A DNA stretch of 64,000 bases from Anastatus disparis (lineage: Eukaryota; Arthropoda; Insecta; Hymenoptera; Eupelmidae): the NCBI GenBank assembly GCA_017163975.1, contig JAFFSR010000364.1, forward strand, positions 550,001 to 614,000, in the 5' to 3' direction. Of the stretch, positions 36,857-47,970 are shown one piece after another. The notes under the pieces were generated by a model. It was not told the origin of the DNA and did no database searches. It saw nothing but the letters and a program-made list of their open reading frames with translations. Each line of letters begins with the position of its first letter. The stretch's first letter is position 1. Both the position numbers and the translations under genes were made by a program.

Positions 36857-37154
36857 TATAAAACTGCCCTATTAAAAATATATAGGTAAATTATTTATGT
36901 TAATTATTTATGCAATCGATTAATATAAATTGACATATATTTTGTATTTAGTGTTAGGTTAATCATTCACTACTGGGAAAAAATATGTAATTAAACTTCG
37001 TAATTAACATAAGTATTTCAGTTTAGCGTTTTTATTACGTGTGTTTATTCCGTATTTTTGTAATGTAATTTTAAAAATAATGTTATTTTTCAAAAGTAAG
37101 ATTAAGTAACAAATAACGTTATTTCACAAGTTATCTAACTTTACCTTAATCGTA
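36857..37154. other. AT-rich spacer
   Basis: Repeats of TAACGTTATT-like words occur near 37080-37120 and again after the mariner element (about 38458). No gene. Confidence 0.4.
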
Positions 37155-38445
37155 CTAGGTTGTTCAAAAGGTTTTGAAAGCGGAAATGAAAATACGTTTT
37201 TTTTGGTGAAATCACTTTTATTGCTCAGTATAATCTCCCATAAGATCAATACACTTGGTCCAACGGTCTTCCAACTTGTTTATCCCATCATGGAAGTGAC
37301 TTTTTGCAAAGCCTGCAAAATACTCCTCTACGAAGGCTATAATCTCTTAGTTTGATGAAAAATGCTTCCCACAAAGGAATTTCTTGAGGTATGGGAACAG
37401 CCAGAAGTCAGAGGGAGCTAAATCAGGCGAATAAGGTGGATGCTGCAACAATTCGTACTTTAATTCAATTATTTTAGTGATAGTTTTTTGAGCTGTGTGA
37501 GCAGGCGCATTGTCTTGATGAAAAATGATTTTTTTCTCTTGCAAACCAGGTCTTTTTTCACGAATTTTTTCATCCAATTTGTCCAAAGGTTGAAATAATA
37601 TTCATAATTTATTGTTTTGCCATTTTGGAAATAATTCACCAACGAAATCCATTTTGCATCCCAAAAAACTGACGTTAACACCTTCTTCGCCGATTTCTGG
37701 ACACGAACTCATTTTGGTGCCAAAGTGCCTGGTTCACACCACTCCTTAGCCTCTTGTTTTGATTCAGGATCATGGTGGTAGACCTAAGTCTCATCCATAG
37801 TGCTGAATCATCGCAAAAAATCCTTTTTATCCTTTCAAAAACGCTCCAAATGTTGCTCAGAAAGTCACATTCGAACGTGTTTTTGTTCCATTGTGAGCGA
37901 ATGCGGCACCCATTGTGCACAGAGCTTTCTGAAACCAAAAACTTCACTCAAAATATGACTCACACTGTCTAATGAGATGTCTAGGGCCTCTGCTCATTCT
38001 CTCTTGGTCAATCGACGATCTTCCAAAACCATATCCTGTACTTTTGCTATGAATGCTGGTGTTGATGCACTTTTTGGACACCCTGAGCGTGGATCGTCTT
38101 CAACGCTTTTCCGACCACGTCTAAACTCTAAAACACATTGATGCACAGTTGGAAATGAAGCAGCAGATTCCTTTAACACTTGCACCATTTTTTTATGAAT
38201 TTCCGTTGCTGATTACCCTTCCAAAACAAAGAATTTCATAACTGCACGATATTCGGTTTTTTCCATTGTAAAAAAATACACTGACACGTCAACTTTAAAT
38301 GGCTTGTAAACAAACAATGAATTGACAGAGTGGAATGAAACTTTGGGTATGTTCATACGATAGATGAAATATTAAAATGGCGTAGAAATTTTCGTTCTTC
38401 GACTGTTCTATAGATGTCGCTTTCAAAACTTTTTGAACAACCTAG
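37155..38445 (-). mobile_element. full-length mariner element, inactive
   Basis: Terminal inverted repeats CTAGGTTGTTCAAAAGGTTT (37155) and the inverse ending at 38445 are flanked by TA duplications (37153-37154 and 38446-38447). The length, 1291 bases, is the usual mariner length. The transposase gene on the minus strand fills most of it. Confidence 0.9.
37218..38266 (-). pseudogene. mariner transposase, D,D34D type, with stops and frameshifts
   Basis: The ATG ends at 38266 and the natural stop is at 37218-37220, giving about 349 codons, normal for the family. The N-terminal DNA-binding region includes VLEFRRGRKSVEDDPRSG. The first catalytic Asp is in FSTMDET near 37790, the second in FHQDNAPAHTA and the third in YSPDLAPSDFW, with 34 residues between the last two. 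Broken points include a TAA in the N-terminal region (about 38215), a TAG directly after MDET, frame changes near 37990 and 37680-37590, and a TAA after CGKHFSSN at 37347. The enzyme would have cut at the TA-flanked ends; this copy cannot. Confidence 0.9.
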
Positions 38446-38903
38446 TATTATATTGCAAATGACGTTATTTTACAAATAATCCGTTTTTTAAAAATAATAT
38501 GAAATCTTCGTGGATAACCTGGGTCAGTACAAGCCAAATTTTCAGGTCAAATATATTTTGAAATATAAATTGTTTTAAACACTTTTGTTTACTATAAATC
38601 ATTAAATAAATTATTGGACTATAAAGTAGATGAAAAATGAGTATTACAGAATTTATTAAAATTCAGGAATTTTTATAGAGAAAACATCAACAGGACATTA
38701 ATGATACATGTTACCCTCCGTGTCTCTAAATTCATGGTCACTCACGGAGGGTTTATAGAATCTAAAGCTATTTATTTCTAGTAAAATATCACTACCTATT
38801 ATACAGTAAACAAAAGCAATCATACTATATAGTTGTTATTTCACTCACATAGAAATTTCAATATTAATATTTTAACCTCTTAGTTTTATTGTGCATGCTT
38901 ATT
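38446..38903. other. spacer
   Basis: AT-rich sequence with a GC-richer inverted pair ACCCTCCGTG / CACGGAGGGT at about 38712-38750 that may form a small hairpin. No gene. Confidence 0.4.
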
Positions 38904-39315
38904 TGTGTGGGTTAGAATGAGAGTGTGATAAATAACATTGATAGATTGTTAACGGAATCTTGTTAGCGGTATATTCCGATTCTTTTAGCATTAAGGTTGG
39001 AATTCATCGACACAATTGAAGGTACGGTGGAGTATCAATGTTACTCAAGTAAAATTGATACTTGTAACTGAGCTAAAATTTATAAATGTTACTTAAGTAA
39101 CACCATTGCTTGAGTTGGGTCTATGATTTACAACTTAAATAAATTCATTTTTTGAAATTTTTATGTATTGTTTGCTTATAACATAAAAGAAAAAGAGAAA
39201 GGAAGGCACAATATTTCAGATGATTTCTCTTTTTAATGCAGAAAAAATTAAAATATACTAGAAATTAATATTTTTGATACACGTGGCTAGCTCCACTTTT
39301 ATTCTAACCCACACA
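38904..39315. mobile_element. 412-bp inverted-repeat element, TGTGTGGGTTAG family
   Basis: TGTGTGGGTTAGAATGAGAG at 38904 pairs with ATTCTAACCCACACA ending at 39315. The ends match the 1.1 kb element at 15508-16621. A copy of the GGCTGGAATTCATA family seems to be nested at about 38993-39141. Confidence 0.7.
38993..39141. mobile_element. nested palindromic MITE, GGCTGGAATTCATA family
   Basis: AAGGTTGGAATTCATCGACA at the left and TTGAGTTGGGTCTATGATTT at the right match, with changes, the ends of the copy at 31150-31274. Inside, GTTACTCAAGTAA-like words recur. Confidence 0.5.
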
Positions 39316-39869
39316 TTTACTTAAATGTCGCTCGACAAAAAGTATTATCAAATAAGTATTTTCATATTTGTACAATAATACCGATAATAATCCACTAGAG
39401 CACTATAGTTCATTTTGGCTATTGACAATGTCACGGCTATTAAGTACGCACAATAAAAATAAAAGAGATATAATTTTAAAAAACCATCATTTTCATCTAG
39501 GTAAAATGATGATCATCTGATTTGATCCCTTTCGTCCTCTGCTTAATAGACAAAGATATTTATATTTCATAGAAAGAACTAACGTTAGATTCTGCATATT
39601 ATAACACTCCATTACAGATTGTAACATTTCATTATGTAATAAAAATACGTTACAAAGATACGCAATAGTAAAATGTTAAGAAAATACGTTATTTCATTAT
39701 ATAATTAAACCCATTATGCGCAAATGTCCATTTTTGTACGTACATTTTCAAGTACGCAACTCTATTGGAAAAACCAAATAATTCTCTTTAAGAATCTGAA
39801 AACTATTTTGCATAAAAATTTGTTAACTTTATTATTTTTAATTAAAAAAAAAAAAATTAAAAAAACTAA
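39316..39869. other. AT-rich spacer
   Basis: I see no gene or clear repeat boundary. Confidence 0.4.
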
Positions 39870-41140
39870 ATTTTTTTATATATTCTTTTTTTGAATCAAT
39901 TTTTCTTATTGTTCCCGGATTTGGAAAATCATATTACCACTACAATCGCGGTCTGAATATTTGGCGTTTCCAAAACCAAGGTTTAGAACTTTTTCTCCTT
40001 TAGTTTTTTCAAAATGGGGATTTTTATGAAACAGCGTAAAGTTCAATTTCATGATTTTATTTATCGTAAGCTATAAGATAAATAGAAAATTTTATAGACC
40101 AAAAAATGCTAATAATTACTCAAAAAATTTTTTTCAAAAGTTTTGTAAAAGATTCTTTCATAAGGTTTCGAGCCAATTTTTAATATTTGAATATAGAAAA
40201 TTTTTTTAAATTTCTAAAATGGCTCAAAAACTTTTGTAATAAATGGTAAGTGTTTCTTGGATAATACTTAACACCTTTTGTTCTAGTAAATGTTTTGGTA
40301 AAGTTTGATCTTTTTCGAAAAACAATTATTAAATTACGTATATTCTAGGTAATTAATATTAATACGTAAGTTAATAATTTTTTTTCTCGAAAAGAATGAA
40401 CTTCACAAAATTTTTATTGAATAAAAAGTGTTAAGTACTATCCAAGAAACACGTACCATTTATTACAAAAGTTTTAGAGTTATTTCTTAATTTTTAAAAA
40501 ATCCCTAGCGGAAAAAAAATTGAAGTAACTGGTATTATCTGAAAATAACTGGAAACAACTGGAAATAACTGGGAATAACTGAAAATAACTGTTATAAACT
40601 ATCCAGTTTGAGACAGGAATACCAGTTGGCAACAGTTTTTTTTAGTTATTCTGAGTTATTCCCAGTTATTACCAGTTATTTACATATATTTCCAGCTCTT
40701 TCCATTTGAATTGAGAAATATTTGAAAAAATCAGAGATACTATAACAGCTATTCACAGTTATTTCCAGTTATTCCCAGTTATTTCTAGTTATTCCCGGTT
40801 ATTCAAAGATTCGATTTGCACTAGGGATGGTCCGAATTGAAAAATTGAAAACTGGTTCGAAACTTTATGAAAAAATTCATAAGTATTTTATGAGTAATTC
40901 TATGCACTTTTTTTCTATAACAATTTTTTGTTTAACTCATAGTTTACGATAGAAAAATTCATGAAATTAAACATTACGCTGTTCCAAAAAAATCACCATT
41001 ATGAAAGAACTAAAGGAGAAAAAAAAGTTCAAAACCTTGGTTTTGGAAACGCCAGATTTTCAGACTGCGATTTGTGGTGGTAATATGATTGTCCGAATGT
41101 GGCAATAATAAGAAAAATTTATTTAAAAAAATAATTTTTA
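39870..41140. mobile_element. 1.27 kb palindromic element
   Basis: GAATCAATTTTTCTTATTG near 39893 pairs inverted with the sequence near 41125. Further pairs are TGGCGTTTCCAAAACCAAGG with its inverse near 41045, and TTTCTTGGATAATACTTAAC with its inverse near 40440. The centre is at about 40345. The right arm is interrupted by a second foldback (40501-40828). No coding region. Confidence 0.65.
40501..40828. mobile_element. 328-bp foldback with GGAAATAACT 10-bp repeat arms
   Basis: ATCCCTAGCG at 40501 pairs with the inverse of its variant (GCACTAGGGAT, ending 40828). The arms consist of 10-mers GGAAATAACT on the left and AGTTATTCCC on the right. It lies in the right arm of the larger palindrome. 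Confidence 0.75.
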
Positions 41141-41515
41141 GAAAATAGTAAATTATGAACTAAGGGCGCGAAATAGGGGATTTTAGCCCGTGTGTAATTT
41201 TCTAAATGTTAATTTTTTATTTGATTTTTTATATTGAATTTTTTAAATCTTAAGCCTAGAAAAAACAAAAAAAAAACGCGCTATTTTCATTTGCTCGTAG
41301 TTCTGCACCTGATGCTCAAAACGATATGCTCCAAAAAAAGAAATTGTTTAAAAAAACCTAAATTTTAAGATATCGTGATCAGAATTATCTGTTTGATTCA
41401 TCCAAAGCTAGTAGCATCGCTCAAAGATCGCGCTTTTCAGAATGAAAAATAACTTCCCACTTCTCTTATATCCTCTCATATATTGTGGATATAAATCCAC
41501 AATAACTAAAGTGAA
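41141..41515. other. spacer
   Basis: No gene or clear repeat boundary is visible; there is a short GC-richer stretch at about 41164-41190. Confidence 0.4.
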
Positions 41516-41745
41516 AGCAGAGAAAGCAAGCTTTAATTTGCTAGTTTCTGAATCAAAAAATAATAATTTGAGCTAAAGTTATGCTTGTTTAAAGTTGAGC
41601 AGTAAGAGAGCATAAAAAATAGTCTAAATTTTGAAGGTTGGTGATTTTTAGAACTCTTGCTACTTAACTTTAAACAAGCATAACTTTAGTTCTAATTATT
41701 ATTTTTCAATTCGGAAACCACCAAATGAAAGCTTGCGAAACATTT
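41516..41745. repeat. inverted repeat (hairpin), about 230 bp
   Basis: GAAAGCAAGCTTTAATTTG and AAAGTTATGCTTGTTTAAAG pair with inverted copies near 41730 and 41665. It is probably another palindromic element, but the ends are not clear. Confidence 0.5.
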
Positions 41746-41849
41746 ATTGGATCTTGGATTACAAATCAAGTAAGACTCTTACAAATAAATGTGGTGTTCT
41801 GCTAATGCAAATTGTGTAAAGTGTTTCATTTTTATCTTGCTGCCGTGTT

Positions 41850-42190
41850 CTTGAAGTCTTTGGTGGATTGTTCTTCCAGCTCTCTTATGTAGACTTTTCC
41901 ACAGGAGCTAAGTATTTTATAAACACCGGGAGTGTGCAATGGAGGTTTTTTATATTTTAGGTTGTGAAGAATTTGACCTATTTATGTTTGAGGTTTATAT
42001 ATAGCCCATGGCTGTTTCTGTTGTCTGTTCGTAAAATTGTTGGTCAAATGAGAAATATGTGTTAGTAAGACAGTGTTCTATTAGAGGTATGATGTGTGGA
42101 GGTAGATTAGGGATATTTTTTATGATGTTTATGGTATCTGGGATTGGTACTTTAGTAAAAAGAGATACTACAGAAGGTTTTTTAATGCAA
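41850..42190 (-). pseudogene. Penelope-like element remnant: end of reverse transcriptase and GIY-YIG endonuclease fragment
   Basis: On the minus strand a frame from 42190 to about 42000 reads VVSLFTKVPIPDTINII, then LTNTYFSFDQQFYEQT, then TETAMG, which is the characteristic RT core of Penelope-like elements. It then hits a stop. After an apparent deletion another frame reads TPGVYKILSSCGKVYIRE (about 41955-41900), which matches the GVYKI-CGK-YIGE signature of the GIY-YIG nuclease these elements carry. The catalytic RT Asp pair and most of the gene are missing, so this is a fossil. Confidence 0.75.
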
Positions 42191-42210
42191 GAAGTTCAAA
42201 TTAAGGGTAT

Positions 42211-42573
42211 GTAAAACGGACACTACACCTGTACTCATAAATATTGTCTATCTTTTAATCTTATTGTAAAATTTCAGAAAAAGAAATACATAAGCTTGTA
42301 GTTATGTATCATGGAGATTATTTAGTTAAATTTTTAACTAAAGCATTGATTAGTTTTTTTTTAATTTGGGTTCTAATATTATATCTTAAAATTTTTCGAT
42401 TTTGTACCGGGAACCCAAAATTCTCAAAAACTAATTAATGAATTTAGTTAAAAATTTAACTAAGTAATCTTCATGATACATACTACAAGTTAATGTATTT
42501 CTTTTTCTGAAATTTCACAATAAAATTAAAAGATAGACAATATTCATGAATACAGGTGTAGCATCTGTTTTAC
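42211..42573. mobile_element. 363-bp hairpin element
   Basis: GTAAAACGGACACTACACCT at the left pairs with the inverted end at 42573, and the arms match over about 150 bases. The spacer contains TTGGGTTC and its inverse GGGAACCC. It lies just upstream of the Penelope remnant. Confidence 0.65.
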
Positions 42574-42988
42574 AACTCCTTAAAGCATTTAATCTTTACT
42601 TTATTTTATATTTCATACTTTTTCACGTAAGAGTCTTAGTCGTTTGGTTAATTAAGATTCTATAATTGCTCTCTTTTATTATATTTTTAAAAAAATGTCT
42701 ACATCTCCGTCTATGGGGCCTATAAAAAAACACGGGTTCATATATTTTCATAAAAAAATCATATTCTGCATTTTCAGCTATATCCATTTTCCGAAGGTGA
42801 GGTCTCTCCTCTCCTTGTAAGTCGAAAGTGCTAATCTTATGCATGATTTGTCTCTTATACTACCGAAAATGCCACTTTACTTTCACATTTTGAAATAGCA
42901 TTTATTTATTATTAGTAAAAATTTTAATCTTAAAATTAATAATTAATATATATATAAACATATATGAATAATTTTTTTGTATTTTCAG

Positions 42989-44849
42989 ATGCAAAACCGT
43001 GATTCTCAAATGGTTATTGAAAATGATGTCTACAATAGCAATGAAGAAATTTATAAAATTTTATGGAAAAAAAAAATTTTAAATCAATGAATTTATATGA
43101 ATTACAAAAAGAATCTGGTTTTCTAGAACCTATATGCACTTATATTGAAAAGAACCCAGGTGAATTGCTTTTGATGTCTATGAAATTTTCATTAGCTAAT
43201 AATTTAACTTTTACAGCTATGACAAGATTATTTCTAATGATGAATATTATGTGTGGGAAGAATGTTTTACCTAATACACGTTACATGATTAACAAAATAT
43301 TCGATTTTGATGATAATATATTTTTACACAGTGTTTGTCTTACATGCTCTTATTATGTAGGGAAATTTAAAAACTTTGTGGAAAAAGTAGTCAAATGTAA
43401 ACACTGCAACAAAGATATTGATGTATCAAATCCTCCGAATAGCTGTTTTTTTGCGATAATAGATCCATCAAAAGCAATTCGCGGCTACTAAGAATCAAAT
43501 GAAGATTGTTATAGTGATGTTATTAAGAACAGAACTTATGAAAAAGGTATAATAAAAGATGTGTATGATGGAAAGTTATACCGGAATTTTGTTAAAAGTT
43601 TGCCTACTTCCAACAACCATAATTATGTAACTGCGACTTTAAATACCGATGGCGCTCCAGTATTTAAGTCATCTTCATTTTCTATATGGCCAATATACCT
43701 GTGTCTTAATGAGATACCTGTTCAAACTAGATTTAATAGTATTATAGTAAGTGGATTATGGTTCGGTCAAAACAAACCTGAAATGAGTATTTTTTTTTAA
43801 ATATTTACAGAATATATTAATGAATTATCAAAATCTGGAATACGATGTACTATAAAAAAGGAGATACGATGTGTAAAGTTATATATCATACTTGTGTAGA
43901 TACAGTAGCTCGTGCTCCCATGAATGGAAGCTTACAATTCAATGCATATTATGGTTGTGATTGGTGCCTGCATTCCAGAAAGTACTACGGTGGTAGCGTG
44001 AGATACCCATACATCAATCCACCACCAGAAAATAGAAATGAAAATAGCACTCAATTATTTGCTGAAGAAGCACGTCGAACAAAGAAGCCTTTTTTGGGAT
44101 AACGATGGCTTCTCCCTTACTAAGTTTAGATTATTTTGATATAATTTGAAGCTTTACACCTGACTACATGCATTGCTGCTTAAGCAGCGTTGTAAAACAA
44201 TACACAGAATACTTGTTAGATTTAATACCAAAAAATGATAATGAAAATATTAACAAGTGGTTATCTGAAATTAAAGTTCCGCGCCAAGTAAGCCGGAGAC
44301 ACAATTACTTAAGACACATTAATTTACAAAGATCAGTACAAATTTTGGAAAAAAGCGTGTATCCTGATTGCACTTTGGATGATTACAGATTAAATGAAGA
44401 GTTTGATGACAAACCAACAAAAAAAGCATTTAAATTGACAGATATTAGATACTTTGGTAAGGGCGGAATAATAACTAATGTTATCTCTGAAAAGTATCAT
44501 GTTTCAAAGATATCAAAAGCCTATTCGCGAATGATTAAGGATACCTGTTTATATACGCCTTCGTCAAAAATTAATGCTCGTTCATGTAATCATTTTGCTG
44601 AACTAAAAAATGGGACGCTTTGTAAAAATTATCGATTTCTTAGTTGATACTGAACAGAATTTGGAAATAACTTTATGTCAATTTATTAAAACAACAGATC
44701 ATAAATACTCAATGACAGTCAAAAATATCATCAAAATAGATGATGAACTCTTTTCAATAAAAAGTCATGACATAGCATTTGGTGCTGTCTTCGTAAGAAC
44801 ACCTGAAAAACATTACATCACAGCGATACCGAACCTGATTCATTATTAA
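42989..44849 (+). pseudogene. CACTA/EnSpm-like transposase, decayed
   Basis: A possible acceptor TTTTCAG precedes ATG at 42989. A run of A near 43068 shifts the frame into 43063-43491, which has an N-terminal region (ELLLMSMKFSLANNLTF) and a zinc-binding pair CKHCNK with upstream CLTCSY. A stop at 43489-43491 follows, then the catalytic region: LNTDGAPVFKSSSFSIWPIY (first Asp), CVDTVARAPMNGS and QFNAYYGCDWCLH. Further pieces are MHCCLSSVVKQYTEYLLDL and the C-terminal DIRYFGKGG and PNLIHY, split by more frameshifts (near 43800-43845, 44100-44165 and 44610-44640). This arrangement is typical of animal EnSpm-like transposases. A deletion seems to lie after the RRHNYLRH motif, because the usual middle domain is missing. 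Confidence 0.75.
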
Positions 44850-45364
44850 ATTTATTAAGATTATTAAAAACTCACCGATTGCAGTTTTGTTGTTAAAAGT
44901 TTATGTAGAATCAAAAATAAATAAATCTTTTTATATAATATTTTTGTATTATTCTAATAATGTATGTGATAATTTTATATTGTGATATTTCATGCAATAA
45001 ATACAATATTGTGTAATAAATGATTGTTTTTTTTTCAAGAATAAGTTATTATCTTTATGTTAATATACTACACAAAAAAATATAAATTATAGTTGATAAA
45101 TATGATATAATAATATGTTCCACAACATGTGAAAAATCACGTTCTTAAATATATACTAATTAATATTCTAAATCATATATTAAAAAACGTACTAAATAAC
45201 ATGATTAGAAATTGGCTAATTTCAAGTGGAATTATTACGTACTTTAGATTGTAATAAAGTACTTAATTTAAGATATAATCTAGCATGTGATTTAGCATAT
45301 AACATATCATGTAAATAATCATATGCCACATTACGTACTATACTACATACATATTTTTAGTAGG
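44850..45364. other. AT-rich sequence downstream of the transposase
   Basis: CTACACAAAAAAATATA near 45068 and the roughly inverted TATTTTTAGTAG near 45352 could be ends of a small element, but the arms do not pair well. No gene. Confidence 0.3.
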
Positions 45365-45750
45365 GATAGTTGTTGTGTTTTTTAACTACACAGCATTTAC
45401 AATAGCAGCTGCATTTTTTTAACCACACAGCGCTCAAAATAGCTGCCACGAATTAAGCACTGTGTAATTAATTTTTAATAACACAGCGCATACAATATTT
45501 TTTGCGTTTTTCATCTTTAGCTCATAAAATAGCAGCCACGTTTTTCAAACCAGATAATGCTCTGAAAAGCAGTCGTAAATTTCTAATTACACAGCGGTTA
45601 CAATAGTTTTAGCGTTCTTCCCCATTACAGCACTTACAATAGCAACCATGTTTTTTTTAGCCACACAGCATTTAAAAAAGTCATCGCGTTTTTTCAATGG
45701 CACAGAACTAACAATAGCAGCTATGATTTTTTACCACGCAGCGCTAAACT
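45365..45750. repeat. degenerate minisatellite, about 40-45 bp unit
   Basis: About nine imperfect copies of a unit near GTTTTTTAACCACACAGCGC followed by TTACAATAGCAGCCAC. The copies vary in length and sequence, so the array is old. Confidence 0.7.
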
Positions 45751-46195
45751 CTACTTCATAATTTTCAATTTTTTTATATTTAATAAATTTCATCAATTAG
45801 ATTGCGCTTTGACAATATTTCTTTTAGAATTTGTATAACTTCATTTCCGTTTTTATATTTTGAATGAAAATTACCATTTCCCACATTAAGTAACCAATTT
45901 TTAAATTTATTATCTGATTCCGATAATTGTTTATTTTCTTCTAAAGACATACATTAAAAATGTGCCCATAAATAGCTTTTTTTACACAATTTTTTATTAT
46001 CTGTTTTTATTTCCATGTTTTACTATTGGCAATGTTTGTCTAAAATCACATAAATGTTTTTTCTCCAAACAGATAATTATTATCACATACATCTTTAAAC
46101 ATGCGATCGACGGCTTCAAAGGCGTATTTTGATGTCATTGTGATATTATCCTAGATAAAAATAGGTTCTATATTTTCCATATAATTTTCGAGCAT

Positions 46196-46342
46196 TAACC
46201 TTCTGATGGCCGGGATGACGCCATATGGTGTCATCCCATGATCGGCCCACATATACTATTACTTAAGAAACATTTATATGGAAAATTTCGAGAAATTTAC
46301 ACTTTTTTAGTGAAAAAAATGCCGGCTGTCAGAAGGTTGATT
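46196..46342. mobile_element. 147-bp MITE inside the Helitron remnant
   Basis: AACCTTCTGATGGCCGG at the left pairs with CCGGCTGTCAGAAGGTT at the right. A GC-rich internal hairpin (GGATGACGCCATATGGTGTC) lies near the left end. The Helitron coding similarity is broken exactly here. Confidence 0.6.
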
Positions 46343-46904
46343 GGATAGTGAAATGTACAAATGTAACCGAATAATTGACAAAGAGCTTCTGGAAATCGAG
46401 ATTTACAAGATTTTTCTGAACATTTATTCCATTAATCATCGATTTCAATTAAATTTCTTGCTTTTGCTGCTTCAAAGAATGTTGGGTATATAATTTCATC
46501 AAAAGTCTTTAAGTTTTCAAAAGATGTTGCAGCTTTAGCGTGAAGCAGAAGTAGGCTTAAAAAGAATCTACCTCTTTGTTTTTGGTTAACTAAGTGCATT
46601 CTGGTTAGAATAGTTTTCATAGTTTTTATTCTTTTCGTCCATGTTTTATGTATTCGATTAAAAACATAATTTTGCGATATATCAGAATAAAAGTAATTAT
46701 GTATATTTTTTCATCAATTTCGTGTTCGGATCCTATTTTGAAATACACATATTGTTCATTTCCATTATAAACGGCTAATCTTTAAATTGTATAAGAAAGT
46801 TCATTAATATTATATTCCAATATCCGATACATAGCTTCTGGTGGGCAATCGTATCTTGTGTTTATATATTGTTTAATTTCATCATAAAACATATCCAAAT
46901 CTAT

Positions 46905-47274
46905 GAAAGTGCGGTGGCGTAACGGATAGAGCTCTTGCCTTCAACGCGGTGGGCATGGGTTCTAATCCTGGCCAGGTACCTCTGACTTTTTTTTCTAAAG
47001 AAAAATTAGTGTATGTGCTAACAATATCGCGCGGCTTTTACAAAATCCGATCTCATTGGGTATCGATTGATTGTTGGTCACAAAAATGTGACTGACCATC
47101 GATTGGCAGTCAAAGATTTCGGTATGGTGTATCAGATGGGCTAGCCTGATGTAATGTGTTAAACAGTTCCGGGTTAAAATCTATCTGATATTATCATATG
47201 AAAAAAGTTAATTATATAGAGGATGACAATATCCTCTATATAATTGACTTTTTTTTTTTTTAAATAAAAAAAAA
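46905..47274 (+). mobile_element. tRNA-derived SINE with 14-bp target duplication
   Basis: The head (from 46911) has an A-box-like TGGCGTAACGG and a B-box-like GGTTCTAATCC, as in a tRNA-derived RNA polymerase III promoter. The body ends in a hairpin (TATAGAGGAT ... ATCCTCTATA) and a T-rich then A-rich tail. ATATCCAAATCTAT is present on both sides (46891-46904 and 47275-47288). The insertion lies inside the Helitron helicase gene. Confidence 0.8.
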
Positions 47275-47340
47275 ATATCCAAATCTATCGTGTGCGATGA
47301 ATTAAGAATTTGTTCTACTAAATTGCATTAGAATCAATGA

Positions 47341-47904
47341 AAAAATAAAATAGGAATTCATTCTTTTCAATCACGTGTTTCAATCGCGAACCATGAAATA
47401 ATCGAAAACAGTATTTGACGTTTACTAGAACTAACAACTGCACGGAGAAAGGAAAGTATTGTTAAAATAGGTTCTAAATCAAGTATATCTAATTTATGTA
47501 CTAAGGTACTTAAAAAAAGAGTGGCGATATAATTTCAAGTAGTACTATAGCTTGAATTTTAGGGGCCAATGTTGGTACTATTATATTATGAAGTAAGAGC
47601 GTAAATTTGCGATGCTTAGTGTCTTATTTTGGAACTAAGACTGATATTTCATCTACTCGATTCAAGGGCAATATTTCGCAGAAAATGTAATTATTAATCT
47701 CTTTTCGGGCGGCTTTTTTCCTGTTACTAAAATTAAAAATTATTAAATATAGAATTATTTACATAATATATAACACTTTAATAGTACTAATAATTAATAT
47801 TTTAATTCGTGATATTTAAGGAATAAAACGATACATGTTTATCTTCTATATTCCGTTTTAAAATAGTTACTTTTGAGTTTTAAATTAATTATTAGTAATT
47901 TAAA

Positions 47905-47970
<66 letters not shown>

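Larger units (their letters stand above)
45780..47340 (-). pseudogene. Helitron helicase remnant (Pif1-like)
   Basis: On the minus strand, pieces of a Helitron helicase appear in the expected order. These are DCPPEAMYRILEYNINELSY (near 46850) and NEQYVYFKIGSEHE, then RMHLVNQKQRGRFFLSLLLL with ATSFENLKTFDEIIYPTFFE (46620-46432), then a W-x-KC region and ALCQLFGYI (near 46390). TSKYAFEAVDRMFKDV (near 46110), DFRQTLPIV (near 46040) and a WLLNVGNGNF-like end (near 45890) follow. Stops and frameshifts are frequent. The Rep domain and Helitron ends are not seen. A MITE (46196-46342) and a SINE (46905-47274) interrupt it; the frame resumes on the far side of the SINE. Confidence 0.75.

Noticed and set aside
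42623..42844. A 73-codon frame on the minus strand (YDFFMKIYEPVFFY)
   Set aside because: I recognise no motif, and length and composition are compatible with chance in this region.
46911..46990. A tRNA gene
   Set aside because: A and B boxes are present, but the acceptor stem does not close and the sequence is the head of a SINE with a target duplication. The same reasoning applies to 53660-53752.
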